A DNA stretch of 64,000 bases from Streptomyces sp. NBC_00289 (lineage in GTDB: Bacteria > Actinomycetota > Actinomycetes > Streptomycetales > Streptomycetaceae): NCBI RefSeq assembly GCF_041435115.1, contig NZ_CP108046.1, forward strand, positions 8,122,001 to 8,186,000, in the 5' to 3' direction. The translations under genes were made by a program, and so were the position numbers. Positions 7,548 through 15,232 of this stretch are shown piece after piece. Every line of letters begins with the position of its first letter. Position 1 is the stretch's first letter. A model generated the notes under the pieces. The model saw only the letters and a program-made list of their open reading frames with translations. It was not told the origin of the DNA and ran no database searches.

Positions 7548-8372
7548 ATGACCACGACCCTGCGGCCGACCGAGCCGCTTCAGCACGCTGCCGACGGGAC
7601 GCGTTCGCGCCGCTACCAGGTATGCGTGAACAGCCGTTCCGTCGGCGCGATACACCTCGGCACCAGCCCCGCCTTCGGTGCCACGGTGGTCCGGATCCTG
7701 GACCTGCGCATCGACGAGCCGGACCGCAGGCGCGGCCGGGGCACGGTGGCGGCGCTCGCCGCGGAGGAGGTGGCCCGCGGCTGGGGCGGCCGGCGGATCG
7801 AGGCGTCGGTGCCCGCCGATTCCGCGGCGGCAGTGCGGATGGCGACGTCCCTCGGGTACGTCCTGCGCAACCGCACGATGGAGAAGCCCCTCGGCGAGAG
7901 CCCGCCCGAGCTGCCGGCCGGCAGCCGGGGCCGCCCGATGACCCCGGCCGAGTTCGACGTCTGGCGGGAACACGAGACGGAGGCCTACGCGCGGGACTGG
8001 ATCGAGCGTGGTGTGCCCGAGGCGCAGGCCCGGGCCAAGGCCGAGAAGGACCAGGCCACCCTGTTGCCCGACGGCCTGGCCACCGAGGGCGTGCTGCTGA
8101 GCGTCCTGGAACACGAGGGAACGCCGGTCGGCACACTCTGGTCGGGTTCGCTCGACGGCCGGGCCTTCGTCTACGACGTCGAGACCGACCCGCGGTACCG
8201 GGGCCGGGGTCATGGCAGGACGCTGATGCTCCTGGCGGAGGCGCAGGCCGTCGAGGCCGGGTGGCCCGTCATCCGCCTGAACGTCTTCGCCGGCAACCCT
8301 CCCGCCGAACGGCTCTACGAGTCACTCGGCTACGTGACGACCGCCCGCCACGTCTACAAGGAACTCGTCTGA
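7548..8372 (+). CDS. Tandem GNAT N-acetyltransferase
   Basis: The 274-residue protein contains two GNAT-like halves. The N-terminal half has the acetyl-CoA loop-like RRRGRGTVAALAAEEVARG. The C-terminal half has RYRGRGHGRTLMLLAEAQA, followed by LNVFAGNPPAERLYESLGY, the classical end of a GNAT domain. Double GNATs of this type include mycothiol synthase relatives, but no specific acceptor can be assigned. ATG 7548 lacks a ribosome site and lies 7 nt after TAGAAC, so it may be leaderless. It converges with the DsbA-like gene, 19 bases apart. Confidence 0.85.
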   Translation: MTTTLRPTEPLQHAADGTRSRRYQVCVNSRSVGAIHLGTSPAFGATVVRILDLRIDEPDRRRGRGTVAALAAEEVARGWGGRRIEASVPADSAAAVRMATSLGYVLRNRTMEKPLGESPPELPAGSRGRPMTPAEFDVWREHETEAYARDWIERGVPEAQARAKAEKDQATLLPDGLATEGVLLSVLEHEGTPVGTLWSGSLDGRAFVYDVETDPRYRGRGHGRTLMLLAEAQAVEAGWPVIRLNVFAGNPPAERLYESLGYVTTARHVYKELV

Positions 8373-8391
8373 GACGCTGCCGCCCCAGGGG

Positions 8392-8913
8392 TCACGCGCC
8401 CTCGGCCAGCAACCGGTCCGCGATCTCCTCGACCCGCTCGCGCAGCCCTTCCTGGCTTTTGCCGCCGTCCAGGCGCTCGCCGCCGATGACATAGGTGGGG
8501 GTGCCGGTCACGCCGATCGCCTTGCCCTCGGCCTGGTCGGCGTCCACGATCAGGATGTGCCGGCCGTCGATCAGCGCGGTGTCGAACTCCTCGGCGTCCA
8601 GACCGAGTTCACGGGCCACCTCGACGAGGAACGGTTCGCCCTCGCGGTCCAGCTCCGCCACCCGGCCGAGCACGGCCTCGACGTACGGCCAGGCCTGCCC
8701 CTGCTCCGCGGCCTCCTCGGCCGCCTGCGCGGCGGCGAACGCGTGCTTGTGCTTCTCCAGCGGGAAGTGGCGCAGCCGCACCTCCAGCCGGTCGCCGTAC
8801 CGGGCGCGCAGGGCGCGGAGGTCGTCCAGGGCGCTGCCGCAGTCCGGGCACTGCAGTTCGCACCAGACGTCCAGGACGGGGGCGGCGGGCCGGGCGGGGG
8901 AGGAGTCGCTCAT
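8392..8913 (-). CDS. DsbA-family thiol oxidoreductase, cytosolic
   Basis: A 173-residue thioredoxin-fold protein with the redox pair CPDC at 22-25. A helical insertion occupies the middle, and the cis-proline loop GTPTYVIGG lies at about 137-145. No signal peptide or membrane segment is seen, so it probably works in the cytoplasm, unlike secreted DsbA. MSDSSPARP at 8913 is chosen over an upstream Met because the extra 12 residues look like non-coding sequence. Substrates are unknown. Confidence 0.88.
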   Translation of the reverse strand: MSDSSPARPAAPVLDVWCELQCPDCGSALDDLRALRARYGDRLEVRLRHFPLEKHKHAFAAAQAAEEAAEQGQAWPYVEAVLGRVAELDREGEPFLVEVARELGLDAEEFDTALIDGRHILIVDADQAEGKAIGVTGTPTYVIGGERLDGGKSQEGLRERVEEIADRLLAEGA

Positions 8914-9040
8914 AGGCCCAGTCTTCCAGCCCCGACCCGGACACCCCAACCGGATACCGGACGCTTGCCACGCCGCCCGGGCTCACGTAGCGCGGTCCGA
9001 CCGCCAGCGGGCGTGCGATGACGCCACCGACCGCCCCATG

Positions 9041-9240
9041 GCCGTCCGACCCACAGGGCCTGGATCGCACGACTCACGGGGTCTGTAGCCATAAGGCCCG
9101 CGGGGCCTGTGGACGTATGAGTCACGGGGCCTGTGGCCGTACGAGTCACGGGGCCTGTGGCCGTACGAGTCACGGGGCCTGTGGCCGTACGACCCGCGAG
9201 GCCTGCGGGCCGTACGGCCCGCAGGCCTCGGGCGGCGCGA
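9041..9240. repeat. Degenerate 24-bp tandem repeat array in a 710-base gap
   Basis: About eight units start near 9050, 9073, 9097, 9121, 9145, 9169, 9193 and 9217; three in the middle are almost identical (GTCACGGGGCCTGTGGCCGTACGA). Related fragments continue to about 9425. Because the period is a multiple of three, ORFs stay open on both strands (for example a minus-strand SYGHRPRD repeat). None has a ribosome site or plausible composition, so it is treated as non-coding. It fills most of 8914-9623; the rest of that gap shows no gene. Confidence 0.8.
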
Positions 9241-9623
9241 CAGGCCAGGGCACGGCGGGGCGTCGCGCAAGGCTGCGCCGGTGGCACCAGCCGGGCGCGC
9301 GGCGGTGCGACCGCAGAGCCGGGGGCCCCGACACCGATCAGGCCCATGGCCGTACGCCCCACGGGCCCTGGCCGTAGCACCCGAGGGCCCGTGCCCGTAC
9401 GACCCGCACGGCTCGGGGTGGCGCGACCGGCCAGGGGCGCGAAGCGCGACGTCATCCGGAATCCGACCCGGACCGAGGCCGTACGGCTCGACCGACACCT
9501 GCGGAGGAGTCGACCCGGAGATGTCCCTGATGTCCGGCCGGAGCATGGCCCGGCGGGGCCCGGACGGTGCAGGATGGAAGGGACGAAGTGCCCTGCCCGA
9601 GCGAGCCCTGCCTGGAGGACCGG

Positions 9624-10064
9624 ATGATTGCCGAGACCGTCTGTTCCGCCGCGTCCGCAGCCGGCCTGGGCATCGCGGTGGTGACGGCGTACCGCAAGCG
9701 CTTCCTGGCGGCCGCCCGCATCGCCGCCTACTCCCTCGTTCCCGTCGCCCTGGTGATGACCGGGATCGTCGGCTGGGCCGCCGACACCGCGTTCAGCCCG
9801 ACGGCCTGGGCCGGCTTCATCCTGCTCGGCGGAGCCTGGGCCCTGTTCGCGACCACCCGTGCCGTGGAGCGCCGCCGCGGCGGCAGCCGTACGGAGCGCA
9901 AGGAGGCCCGGGCGGCACAGCGCGATGCGGTGGCTCCCGCCGCCTCGGCGCCTTCCCTGAGCCCGGGCAGCCGCCCGGCGGCCCGGCCCGCGGCCACGCC
10001 CCGTGCCTCGTCGGGGGACGACTTCAGCGACATCGAGGCCATCCTCAAGAAGCACGGCATATGA
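9624..10064 (+). CDS. Small integral membrane protein, 146 aa
   Basis: The N-terminal half is hydrophobic with two clear membrane segments (about 33-53 and 60-78) and a weaker one at 8-22. A basic stretch ERRRGGSRTERKEAR follows. The tail is Ala/Pro/Ser-rich and ends in the short conserved-looking DFSDIEAILKKHGI, which may be a peptide-binding or assembly motif. ATG 9624 is chosen because GGAGG precedes it; an in-frame start at 9567 lacks one. Function is unknown. Confidence 0.7.
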   Translation: MIAETVCSAASAAGLGIAVVTAYRKRFLAAARIAAYSLVPVALVMTGIVGWAADTAFSPTAWAGFILLGGAWALFATTRAVERRRGGSRTERKEARAAQRDAVAPAASAPSLSPGSRPAARPAATPRASSGDDFSDIEAILKKHGI

Positions 10065-10217
10065 GGGCCGCCCGACGGGCGGAAACGACACAGCGGGTCG
10101 GCGCGCGCCCGTAAACGATCACGACCTGAACCGAAAGTCACGAATACAGCGAACTCCCGTACGTCCCTGGCGTGTTGATCGCCCAGGGCATGCCGACTGC
10201 GTCATCATCGCCGCGAG

Positions 10218-10370
10218 ATGCTGGACACGACACAGAGCGACGCCGCGCCGCCGCAGGACGAGCCGCGCGGGTGTCTCTTCGCCCTTTCCCAGCCACCGCT
10301 GATGATCTTTCTTGCGGTGATCGGGTGTCTGCTGCTCATGGCCTCGTTGCACGACCTGCTGATGCTGTGA
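10218..10370 (+). CDS. Very small membrane protein, 50 aa
   Basis: Reading from ATG 10218 gives MLDTTQSDAAPPQDEPRG, then one hydrophobic helix (about 26-46) and the stop TGA at 10368. The amphiphilic N-terminus plus a single helix, the strong third-position GC bias and a hairpin immediately downstream support a real gene. The ribosome site is weak (CGCGAG). Function is unknown; it may be a small regulatory or assembly peptide. Confidence 0.6.
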   Translation: MLDTTQSDAAPPQDEPRGCLFALSQPPLMIFLAVIGCLLLMASLHDLLML

Positions 10371-10380
10371 GCCGTACCCG

Positions 10381-10409
10381 TGGTTCCCGGCGTCACCCGC
10401 CGGGGGCCA
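10381..10409. terminator. Hairpin between convergent genes
   Basis: TGGTTCCCGGCG pairs with CGCCGGGGGCCA (12 bp including two G-U pairs, 5-nt loop). It lies between the 10218 gene and the minus-strand gene ending at 10435, so it can act in both directions. Confidence 0.65.
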
Positions 10410-10434
10410 CGACCTCAGCGATCTTTCCCGGGTC

Positions 10435-10995
10435 TCAGCCCGCGGCCTCCTTGCGCCGGGCCCGGTACGCGGCCACGTGCAGGCGGTTTCCACAGGTGCG
10501 GCTGTCGCAGTAGCGCCGCGATCGATTGCGGGACAGGTCGACGAAGGCGCGTCGGCAGTCGGGAGCCTCGCAGCGCCGGAGCCGCTCCTGTTCGCCGGCC
10601 ACGACGAAGAACGCCAGTGCCATGCCGCAGTCGGCCGCCAGATGGTCGGCGACCGAGGCGCCGGGTGCGAAGTAGTGCACGTGCCAGTCGTAGCCGTCGT
10701 GGTTCGTGAGCCGGGGGGTGGTGCCCGCGGTGGCGACCAGCTCGTTGATCAGCCCGGCGGCGACCCGGGCGTCGGAGGCCGCGAAGACCCCGGCGAACCG
10801 CCCGCGAATCCTGCGCACCGCGGAGAGGTCGAAATCCGAGAGCATCGTGACATCGCTGATGTCGTGGTTTCGTACGAAATCCTCTAGGGCGGCCACGTCC
10901 GGCAACGCGTCCGGCGTCGCGTCGTCCTCCGGCGCGGTGTTCACCAGATCCACCACGGTGTCGAGGGCGCACCGGGTGTCGTGGGTGATCAGCAC
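10435..10995 (-). CDS. CGNR zinc-finger protein (ABATE-like domain)
   Basis: The protein has 186 residues. The C-terminus is a CGNR zinc finger with C142, C147, C163 and C168 (RCEAPDC and DSRTCGN), followed by a basic helix RLHVAAYRARRKEAAG that likely contacts nucleic acid. The N-terminal 120 residues match the stress-associated ABATE-type domain that usually precedes it. These proteins are thought to be transcription regulators, with unknown targets. GTG 10995 is chosen because GGGAG precedes it; the longer upstream reading has no ribosome site. Confidence 0.85.
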   Translation of the reverse strand: MLITHDTRCALDTVVDLVNTAPEDDATPDALPDVAALEDFVRNHDISDVTMLSDFDLSAVRRIRGRFAGVFAASDARVAAGLINELVATAGTTPRLTNHDGYDWHVHYFAPGASVADHLAADCGMALAFFVVAGEQERLRRCEAPDCRRAFVDLSRNRSRRYCDSRTCGNRLHVAAYRARRKEAAG

Positions 10996-11331
10996 GTTTC
11001 GCTCCCTGGCCTGGGGGACGGGCGGGCGCCCGCCGATGCTGGCCGATCGTAGTGGCTTCCGGACCGCCGACAACCGGCTCGCCCGCACAGCCTCCTACGT
11101 CTGCCGATAACAACGCCACCCGCGAGGCGGGGGTTCCCGTTCCGGCGCGCCGGAACGGCACCCCTCGGCCCACGCCCTGAACCGGGCCCCCGCGGCCGCC
11201 CGGAACGCGACCGGCGCCGCCCCGTGGAGTGGTTCCACGGTGACGGCGCCGGGCGCGTGCCCTATGCGGTTGTCTAGGCCCGAGCCGTCTCCCCGAGTGG
11301 ACGGCGCCGGGCGGCTCTGTGGCGGCCTCGC
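10996..11331. other. Intergenic region with a 22-bp perfect palindrome
   Basis: No gene is seen in these 336 bases. A perfect 22-bp palindrome without a loop lies at 11137-11158 (core GTTCCGGCGCGCCGGAAC). GACGGCGCCGGGCG occurs twice, near 11241 and 11301. A GAGCCG/CGGCTC hairpin with an inner GTC/GAC near 11283-11318 may terminate ssgB. The palindrome is upstream of the CGNR gene and could be an operator or a hairpin. Confidence 0.6.
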
Positions 11332-11745
11332 CTAACTCTCCGCCAGGATGTGTGAGAGTTCCTGGTCGAGATCGAAGTGCCGGTGTTCCGTGCCGGGTGG
11401 CACGGCCGCGTCCGTCCGCTTCAGGAAGGACTCCAGGGCCCGCGCCGGGGCTTCGAGCAGGGCCTCGCCCTCGGGCGAGCTCAGGGCGATGCATACGACG
11501 CCCTGACCATGACTGCGCGACGGCCAGACACGGACGTCGCCGGTACCGGTGGGCCGGTGGAGGCCCTCCGCGAGGAGGTCGCGGGCGAACACCCACTCGA
11601 CGGTTTCCTCGGCTCCGGTGTGGAAGGTGGCGTGCACGGCGTAGGGGTCGGCCGTGTCGTACCGCAGGCCTGCGGGGACAGGCAGGGAGGACTCGCTCGA
11701 CACAACGAGGCGCAGGTGCAGCTCGCAGCTGACCGTGGTGTTCAT
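11332..11745 (-). CDS. ssgB: Sporulation-specific cell division protein SsgB
   Basis: The 137-residue product is a SsgA-like protein and has the expected length and sequence of SsgB. It begins MNTTVSCELHLRLVVSSES and contains GLRYDTADPYAVHATFHTG and WVFARDLLAEGLHRPTGTG, all hallmarks of the family. SsgB is recruited by SsgA and places FtsZ at future septa during aerial-hyphal sporulation, so the gene marks a sporulating actinomycete. ATG 11745 is the conserved start; the frame runs further upstream without a conserved segment. It is divergent from the TIGR02611 gene. Confidence 0.95.
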   Translation of the reverse strand: MNTTVSCELHLRLVVSSESSLPVPAGLRYDTADPYAVHATFHTGAEETVEWVFARDLLAEGLHRPTGTGDVRVWPSRSHGQGVVCIALSSPEGEALLEAPARALESFLKRTDAAVPPGTEHRHFDLDQELSHILAES

Positions 11746-11936
11746 AAGCGCCAGGGCCTTTCGCTCAGTGTGCGCTCGGGGATTCGCACGTCGGCGAAAT
11801 CGACATGCCACCTACGGTGCCGTTGTAAACCCCTCTGGGTGTTTTGCGTGCGATTACGTAACTCTTCCGGCCGAGGGTACGTTTGCACGGTACGACCATT
11901 CCGGTGACCGGTTTCCGTCGGGTAGGGTTTGGCCGT

Positions 11937-12389
11937 ATGAATACGGGGAGTGACGATCCGGGCGAGGTTGCCGTGGTGTCGGAGGAGACGAAGTCGGACG
12001 GGGCGAGGGACGAGCAGGGGCTCGGCTCCAAGGCGCCGGAATTCATCAAGGCCCGCCGGATGCTGCACGTCAGCTGGCAGGTCGGCGTCTTCGTCATCGG
12101 GCTCGCCGTGGTGGCCGCCGGCATCGTGATGCTGCCGTTGCCCGGCCCGGGCTGGGTGGTGATCTTCGGCGGCATGGCCATCTGGGCGACCGAGTTCGTG
12201 TGGGCCCAGCTGGTGCTGCGCTGGACCAAGCGCAAGGTCACCGAGGCGGCGCAGCGCGCACTCGACCCCAAGGTCCGCCGGCGCAACATCACCCTCACGG
12301 TGATCGGCCTGGTGATCGTGGCCGTACTCGTCGGGATCTACGTGTGGAAGTTCGGCTTCGAGATGCCCTGGAAGATCAGGCACCAGTGA
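11937..12389 (+). CDS. TIGR02611-family membrane protein (PGPGW motif)
   Basis: A 150-residue protein with a charged N-terminal tail and three membrane segments (about 46-66, 73-95, 117-137). LPLPGPGW at 67-73 is the family signature (putative transmembrane protein PGPGW). A basic amphipathic stretch, RWTKRKVTEAAQRAL, lies between the second and third helices. ATG 11937 has no ribosome site but is 8 nt after TAGGGT, suggesting a leaderless transcript. Its role is unknown. The divergent neighbour is ssgB; tRNA-Val follows 78 bases downstream. Confidence 0.85.
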   Translation: MNTGSDDPGEVAVVSEETKSDGARDEQGLGSKAPEFIKARRMLHVSWQVGVFVIGLAVVAAGIVMLPLPGPGWVVIFGGMAIWATEFVWAQLVLRWTKRKVTEAAQRALDPKVRRRNITLTVIGLVIVAVLVGIYVWKFGFEMPWKIRHQ

Positions 12390-12467
12390 CCCGCGGCAGG
12401 GCGGCCGGGCCGGGTCGTCGCTGGTCACAGGCATCCCCTGACATGGGGTAATGTTCTTCCTGCGTCC

Positions 12468-12539
12468 GGGCGATTAGCTCAGTGGGAGAGCGCTTCGTTC
12501 ACACCGAAGAGGTCACTGGTTCGAACCCAGTATCGCCCA
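12468..12539 (+). tRNA. tRNA-Val (CAC), copy 1
   Basis: A 72-nt cloverleaf with acceptor stem GGGCGAT/ATCGCCC and discriminator A. The anticodon loop TTCACAC in the stem CTTCG/CGAAG gives anticodon CAC (Val). The T arm is ACTGG-TTCGAAC-CCAGT. A TAATGT -10-like hexamer lies at 12449. It is identical to the gene at 22620. Confidence 0.95.
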
Positions 12540-12545
12540 CCGGAC

Positions 12546-12581
12546 ACGACGGCCCGTCTGCGAGAGCAGGCGGGCCGTCGT
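12546..12581 (+). terminator. Terminator of tRNA-Val
   Basis: ACGACGGCCCG pairs perfectly with CGGGCCGTCGT (11 bp, 14-nt loop), starting 7 bases after the tRNA 3' end. Confidence 0.75.
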
Positions 12582-12881
12582 CGTGTGTACGGACGGTGTG
12601 CGTGACGGCGGTCTTCGCCGGCGAGTGACGGGAGCGGGGTGGCGGGCCCCGCGCGGTGTGGGCGGAGCGCTCGCTCCCGGTGACGCGACCCGAGCCGAGA
12701 GGCCTCAGGTGTCCGAGGTTTTTCGGACGCGCGCCGGGACGGCGCCCCGCAATCGCTTTCCCCTTTAACGGGCCGCCCCACCCTCTGCCACCTGCGACAT
12801 CGCCTCCGTCGTCGCCCGGTGCGGTCCGTCTCGACTCGCCAACAGGCCCGGCAGGGCCGCAAGAAAATCCTGTCCGAATCA
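12582..12881. other. Intergenic region without a recognisable gene
   Basis: No ORF with a ribosome site or coding-like composition is seen. The stretch includes a short AT-richer spot (CTTTCCCCTTTAACGGG near 12757). It precedes the promoter of the sugar-transport operon and may hold further control sites. Confidence 0.5.
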
Positions 12882-12910
12882 TTGACGCACTCCGGGGCCC
12901 TCCGTAGCTT
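12882..12910 (+). promoter_or_regulatory. Sigma-70-type promoter of the sugar-transport operon
   Basis: TTGACG (-35, 12882-12887) and TAGCTT (-10, 12905-12910) are separated by exactly 17 bp, close to the consensus for the Streptomyces housekeeping sigma factor. The predicted start is about 12917, some 60 nt before the binding-protein gene. Confidence 0.75.
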
Positions 12911-12918
12911 GTGCCAGC

Positions 12919-12942
12919 AAGCGCTTACTTGAAACGATTCAT
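12919..12942 (+). promoter_or_regulatory. LacI-family-type operator overlapping the transcription start
   Basis: AAGCGCTT (12919-12926, perfect palindrome) is followed by TTGAAACGATTCAT (12929-12942), close to the LacI/GalR-type consensus TGAAACGTTTCA. Its position just downstream of the -10 box suits repression relieved by a sugar ligand. No LacI-type gene is encoded in the window. Confidence 0.65.
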
Positions 12943-12977
12943 GCAGGCGGCAACGACGCTGCGGGGAGGCTCCGACT

Positions 12978-14267
12978 GTGGGAACCAGCAGGAATGTTGA
13001 GAGGCGTACGATCTTGAAGGCGGCCGGTGCGACGGCGGCCACGCTGGGGCTGGCCGCGACCACCGGCTGCGGTGGCGACAGCGGTACGTCGGCCGACGGA
13101 ACGGTGACGATCCGTTACTCCTGGTGGGGTGCCGACGAGCGGGCCAAGAAGATCAACCAATCCATCGCGCTCTTCGAGAAGAAGTATCCGAAGATCAAGG
13201 TGAAGACGGACTTCCAGGACTACGTGTCTTTCTGGGAGAAGTTCCAGACCCAGGCCGCCGGCGGAAATCCGCCGGACGTATTCCAGAACGCCGTTGGATT
13301 TCTTCGGAAGTACGACAAGCGCGGCATCCTGCTGGACCTCAAGTCCCAGATCGACGCGGGGAATCTGAGCCTGGACGACTTCCGCGAGGGTGTCACCACG
13401 GTCGGCGAGGTCGACGGCAAGCAGCTCGGCATCCCCGTCGGCTCCAACACCATGGCGCTGGTCATCGACAAGAAGGTCTTCGAGCAGGCGGGAGTCGACC
13501 CGCAGGCGGGCTGGACCTGGGACGAGTACTTCAAGGCCCTCAAGACGATCCACGACAAGACCAAGATCCCCGGGGACACCGGCTACTTCAGCATCATGTA
13601 CCTGTACGACCTCTACCTCCGCCAGAACGGCAAGGCGTTCTTCGACAAGGACGGACTCGGGTTCGACCAGGCCGACCTGACGGAGTGGTGGACTGACGCG
13701 TACAACCGGGTCAAGGCCGGGATCATCACCTCTCCGAAGACCGTCGAGCAGGACAAGCCCAAGTCGTCGGTGACCGCCGCGCACGGTGCCTCCGAGTTCA
13801 CCTGGGACAACTTCACGGTCCGCTACTCGGCGGAGGGCGACAGCACCTACGGTCTCGCCCCGATCCCCACCACGGACGGCAAGAACACCGGCCAGTACCT
13901 CGCCTCCCTGATGCTCAGCGGCTCGGCGCGGACCCAGCACCCCAAGGAAGTCGCCCAGTTCATCAACTTCATGGTCCACGACCCCGAGGTCGGAAAGATC
14001 ATGGGCTACGACCGGGGCATCCTGGCCAGCACCGAGCAGTACGACGCGTACAAGCCGAGCGACGAGGTCGGCAAGGAGATCGCGCAGTACGAGGACGACA
14101 CCGCGAAGGCGGGTGTTCTGGGGACGATCACCCCGCACCCGTCCGGCGCCGACACGGTCGAGGCCGCCTTCCTGCGCATCGGAGGCGACATGGCCCAGGG
14201 CAAGACCAAGGTCTCCGACGCGGTGAAGCAGTTCTTCTCCGAGTCCGAGGCCGCCTTCCAAGCCTGA
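12978..14267 (+). CDS. ABC sugar transporter, solute-binding lipoprotein
   Basis: A 429-residue family 1 solute-binding protein. The N-terminus ERRTILKAAGATAATLG has a twin-arginine-like signal ending in a lipobox-like TTGC, so it is probably an exported lipoprotein. The mature part starts with VTIRYSWWGADER and contains GGNPPDVFQN and GWTWDEYFKALKTI, typical of carbohydrate-binding proteins such as LplA/MsmE. GTG 12978 has GGGGAGG upstream. It is first in an operon with two permeases, a YesL-like protein and a polysaccharide-lyase-like protein, suggesting uptake of pectin-derived oligosaccharides. No ATPase gene is present; a shared MsiK-type ATPase would be required. Confidence 0.9.
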   Translation: MGTSRNVERRTILKAAGATAATLGLAATTGCGGDSGTSADGTVTIRYSWWGADERAKKINQSIALFEKKYPKIKVKTDFQDYVSFWEKFQTQAAGGNPPDVFQNAVGFLRKYDKRGILLDLKSQIDAGNLSLDDFREGVTTVGEVDGKQLGIPVGSNTMALVIDKKVFEQAGVDPQAGWTWDEYFKALKTIHDKTKIPGDTGYFSIMYLYDLYLRQNGKAFFDKDGLGFDQADLTEWWTDAYNRVKAGIITSPKTVEQDKPKSSVTAAHGASEFTWDNFTVRYSAEGDSTYGLAPIPTTDGKNTGQYLASLMLSGSARTQHPKEVAQFINFMVHDPEVGKIMGYDRGILASTEQYDAYKPSDEVGKEIAQYEDDTAKAGVLGTITPHPSGADTVEAAFLRIGGDMAQGKTKVSDAVKQFFSESEAAFQA

Positions 14268-15232
14268 TGGGAACACCCGTGACGCTCGTCAAGGACTCTC
14301 CGCCCGACATCCGGAAGGTCCGTCCCGCCGCCCCCGCCGTCAGGCGGCGGGGGCGGCGGGAGAACCTCGCCGGCTATCTGTTCATGTCTCCCTGGATCGC
14401 GGGCTTCCTGCTCCTGACCGCGGGACCCATGGTCGCCTCGCTCTACTTCGCGTTCACCGACTACAACCTCTTCAACTCGCCGAAGTGGATCGGCTTCGGC
14501 AACTTCACCAAGATGTTCGACGATCCCCGGTGGCAGCGGTCGGTCGAGGTGACGGCCAAGTACGTCGTCATCGGTACCCCGCTGAAGCTGCTGCTCGCGC
14601 TCGGGGTCGCCCTGCTGCTCGCGCAGAGCCGACGCGGTCAGGCCTTCTACCGGGCCGCGTTCTACGCCCCCTCGCTGATCGGCGCCAGCGTCTCCGTCGG
14701 CTTCGTGTGGCGCGCGCTCTTCTCGGACGACGCCGTCGTGGACCGTACGCAGTCGTTCTTCGGCTTCGACGTGGGCGGCTGGGTCGGCAACCCCGACTGG
14801 ATCCTCTACAGCCTGGTCGCGCTCACGGTGTGGCAGTTCGGCGCCCCGATGGTGATCTTCCTCGCGGGGCTGAAGCAGGTGCCGAGGGAGCTGTACGAGG
14901 CGGCCGCGATGGACGGTGCCGGACCCTTCCGGCGGTTCTGGAACATCACGCTTCCGATGATCTCCCCGGTGCTCTTCTTCAACGTGCTGCTGGAGACGAT
15001 CCACTCGTTCCAGATCTTCGGCTCGGCGTACGTCGTCTCCAACGGCTACTGCGGACCGGCCGACGCCACGCTCGTCTACACCTGCTACCTGTACCAGCAG
15101 GGCTTCAAGAACGCCCAGATGGGCTTCGCCTCCGCCATGGCCTGGATGCTGCTGCTCGCCGTGGCACTGGTGACGGCGGTCCTCTTCTGGTCGCAGAAGA
15201 AGTGGGTGCACTACGAGGAGGCCGCCCGATGA
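14267..15232 (+). CDS. ABC sugar transporter permease (MalF/LplB-like)
   Basis: A 321-residue inner-membrane permease with about six membrane helices, starting LAGYLFMSPWIAGFLLLTAG. The EAA loop appears as ELYEAAAMDGAGPFRRFWNI (about 207-226) and contacts the ATPase. The start codon overlaps the binding-protein stop by one base (TGATG). Together with the second permease it forms the channel for the sugar ligand. The N-terminal 35 residues are cytoplasmic and basic. Confidence 0.92.
   Translation: MGTPVTLVKDSPPDIRKVRPAAPAVRRRGRRENLAGYLFMSPWIAGFLLLTAGPMVASLYFAFTDYNLFNSPKWIGFGNFTKMFDDPRWQRSVEVTAKYVVIGTPLKLLLALGVALLLAQSRRGQAFYRAAFYAPSLIGASVSVGFVWRALFSDDAVVDRTQSFFGFDVGGWVGNPDWILYSLVALTVWQFGAPMVIFLAGLKQVPRELYEAAAMDGAGPFRRFWNITLPMISPVLFFNVLLETIHSFQIFGSAYVVSNGYCGPADATLVYTCYLYQQGFKNAQMGFASAMAWMLLLAVALVTAVLFWSQKKWVHYEEAAR

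Noticed and set aside
8983..9546. Repeat protein with SYGHRPRD octapeptides
   Set aside because: Both strands give similar open repeat frames because the period is 24 bp. There is no ribosome site and the flanking codons look random.
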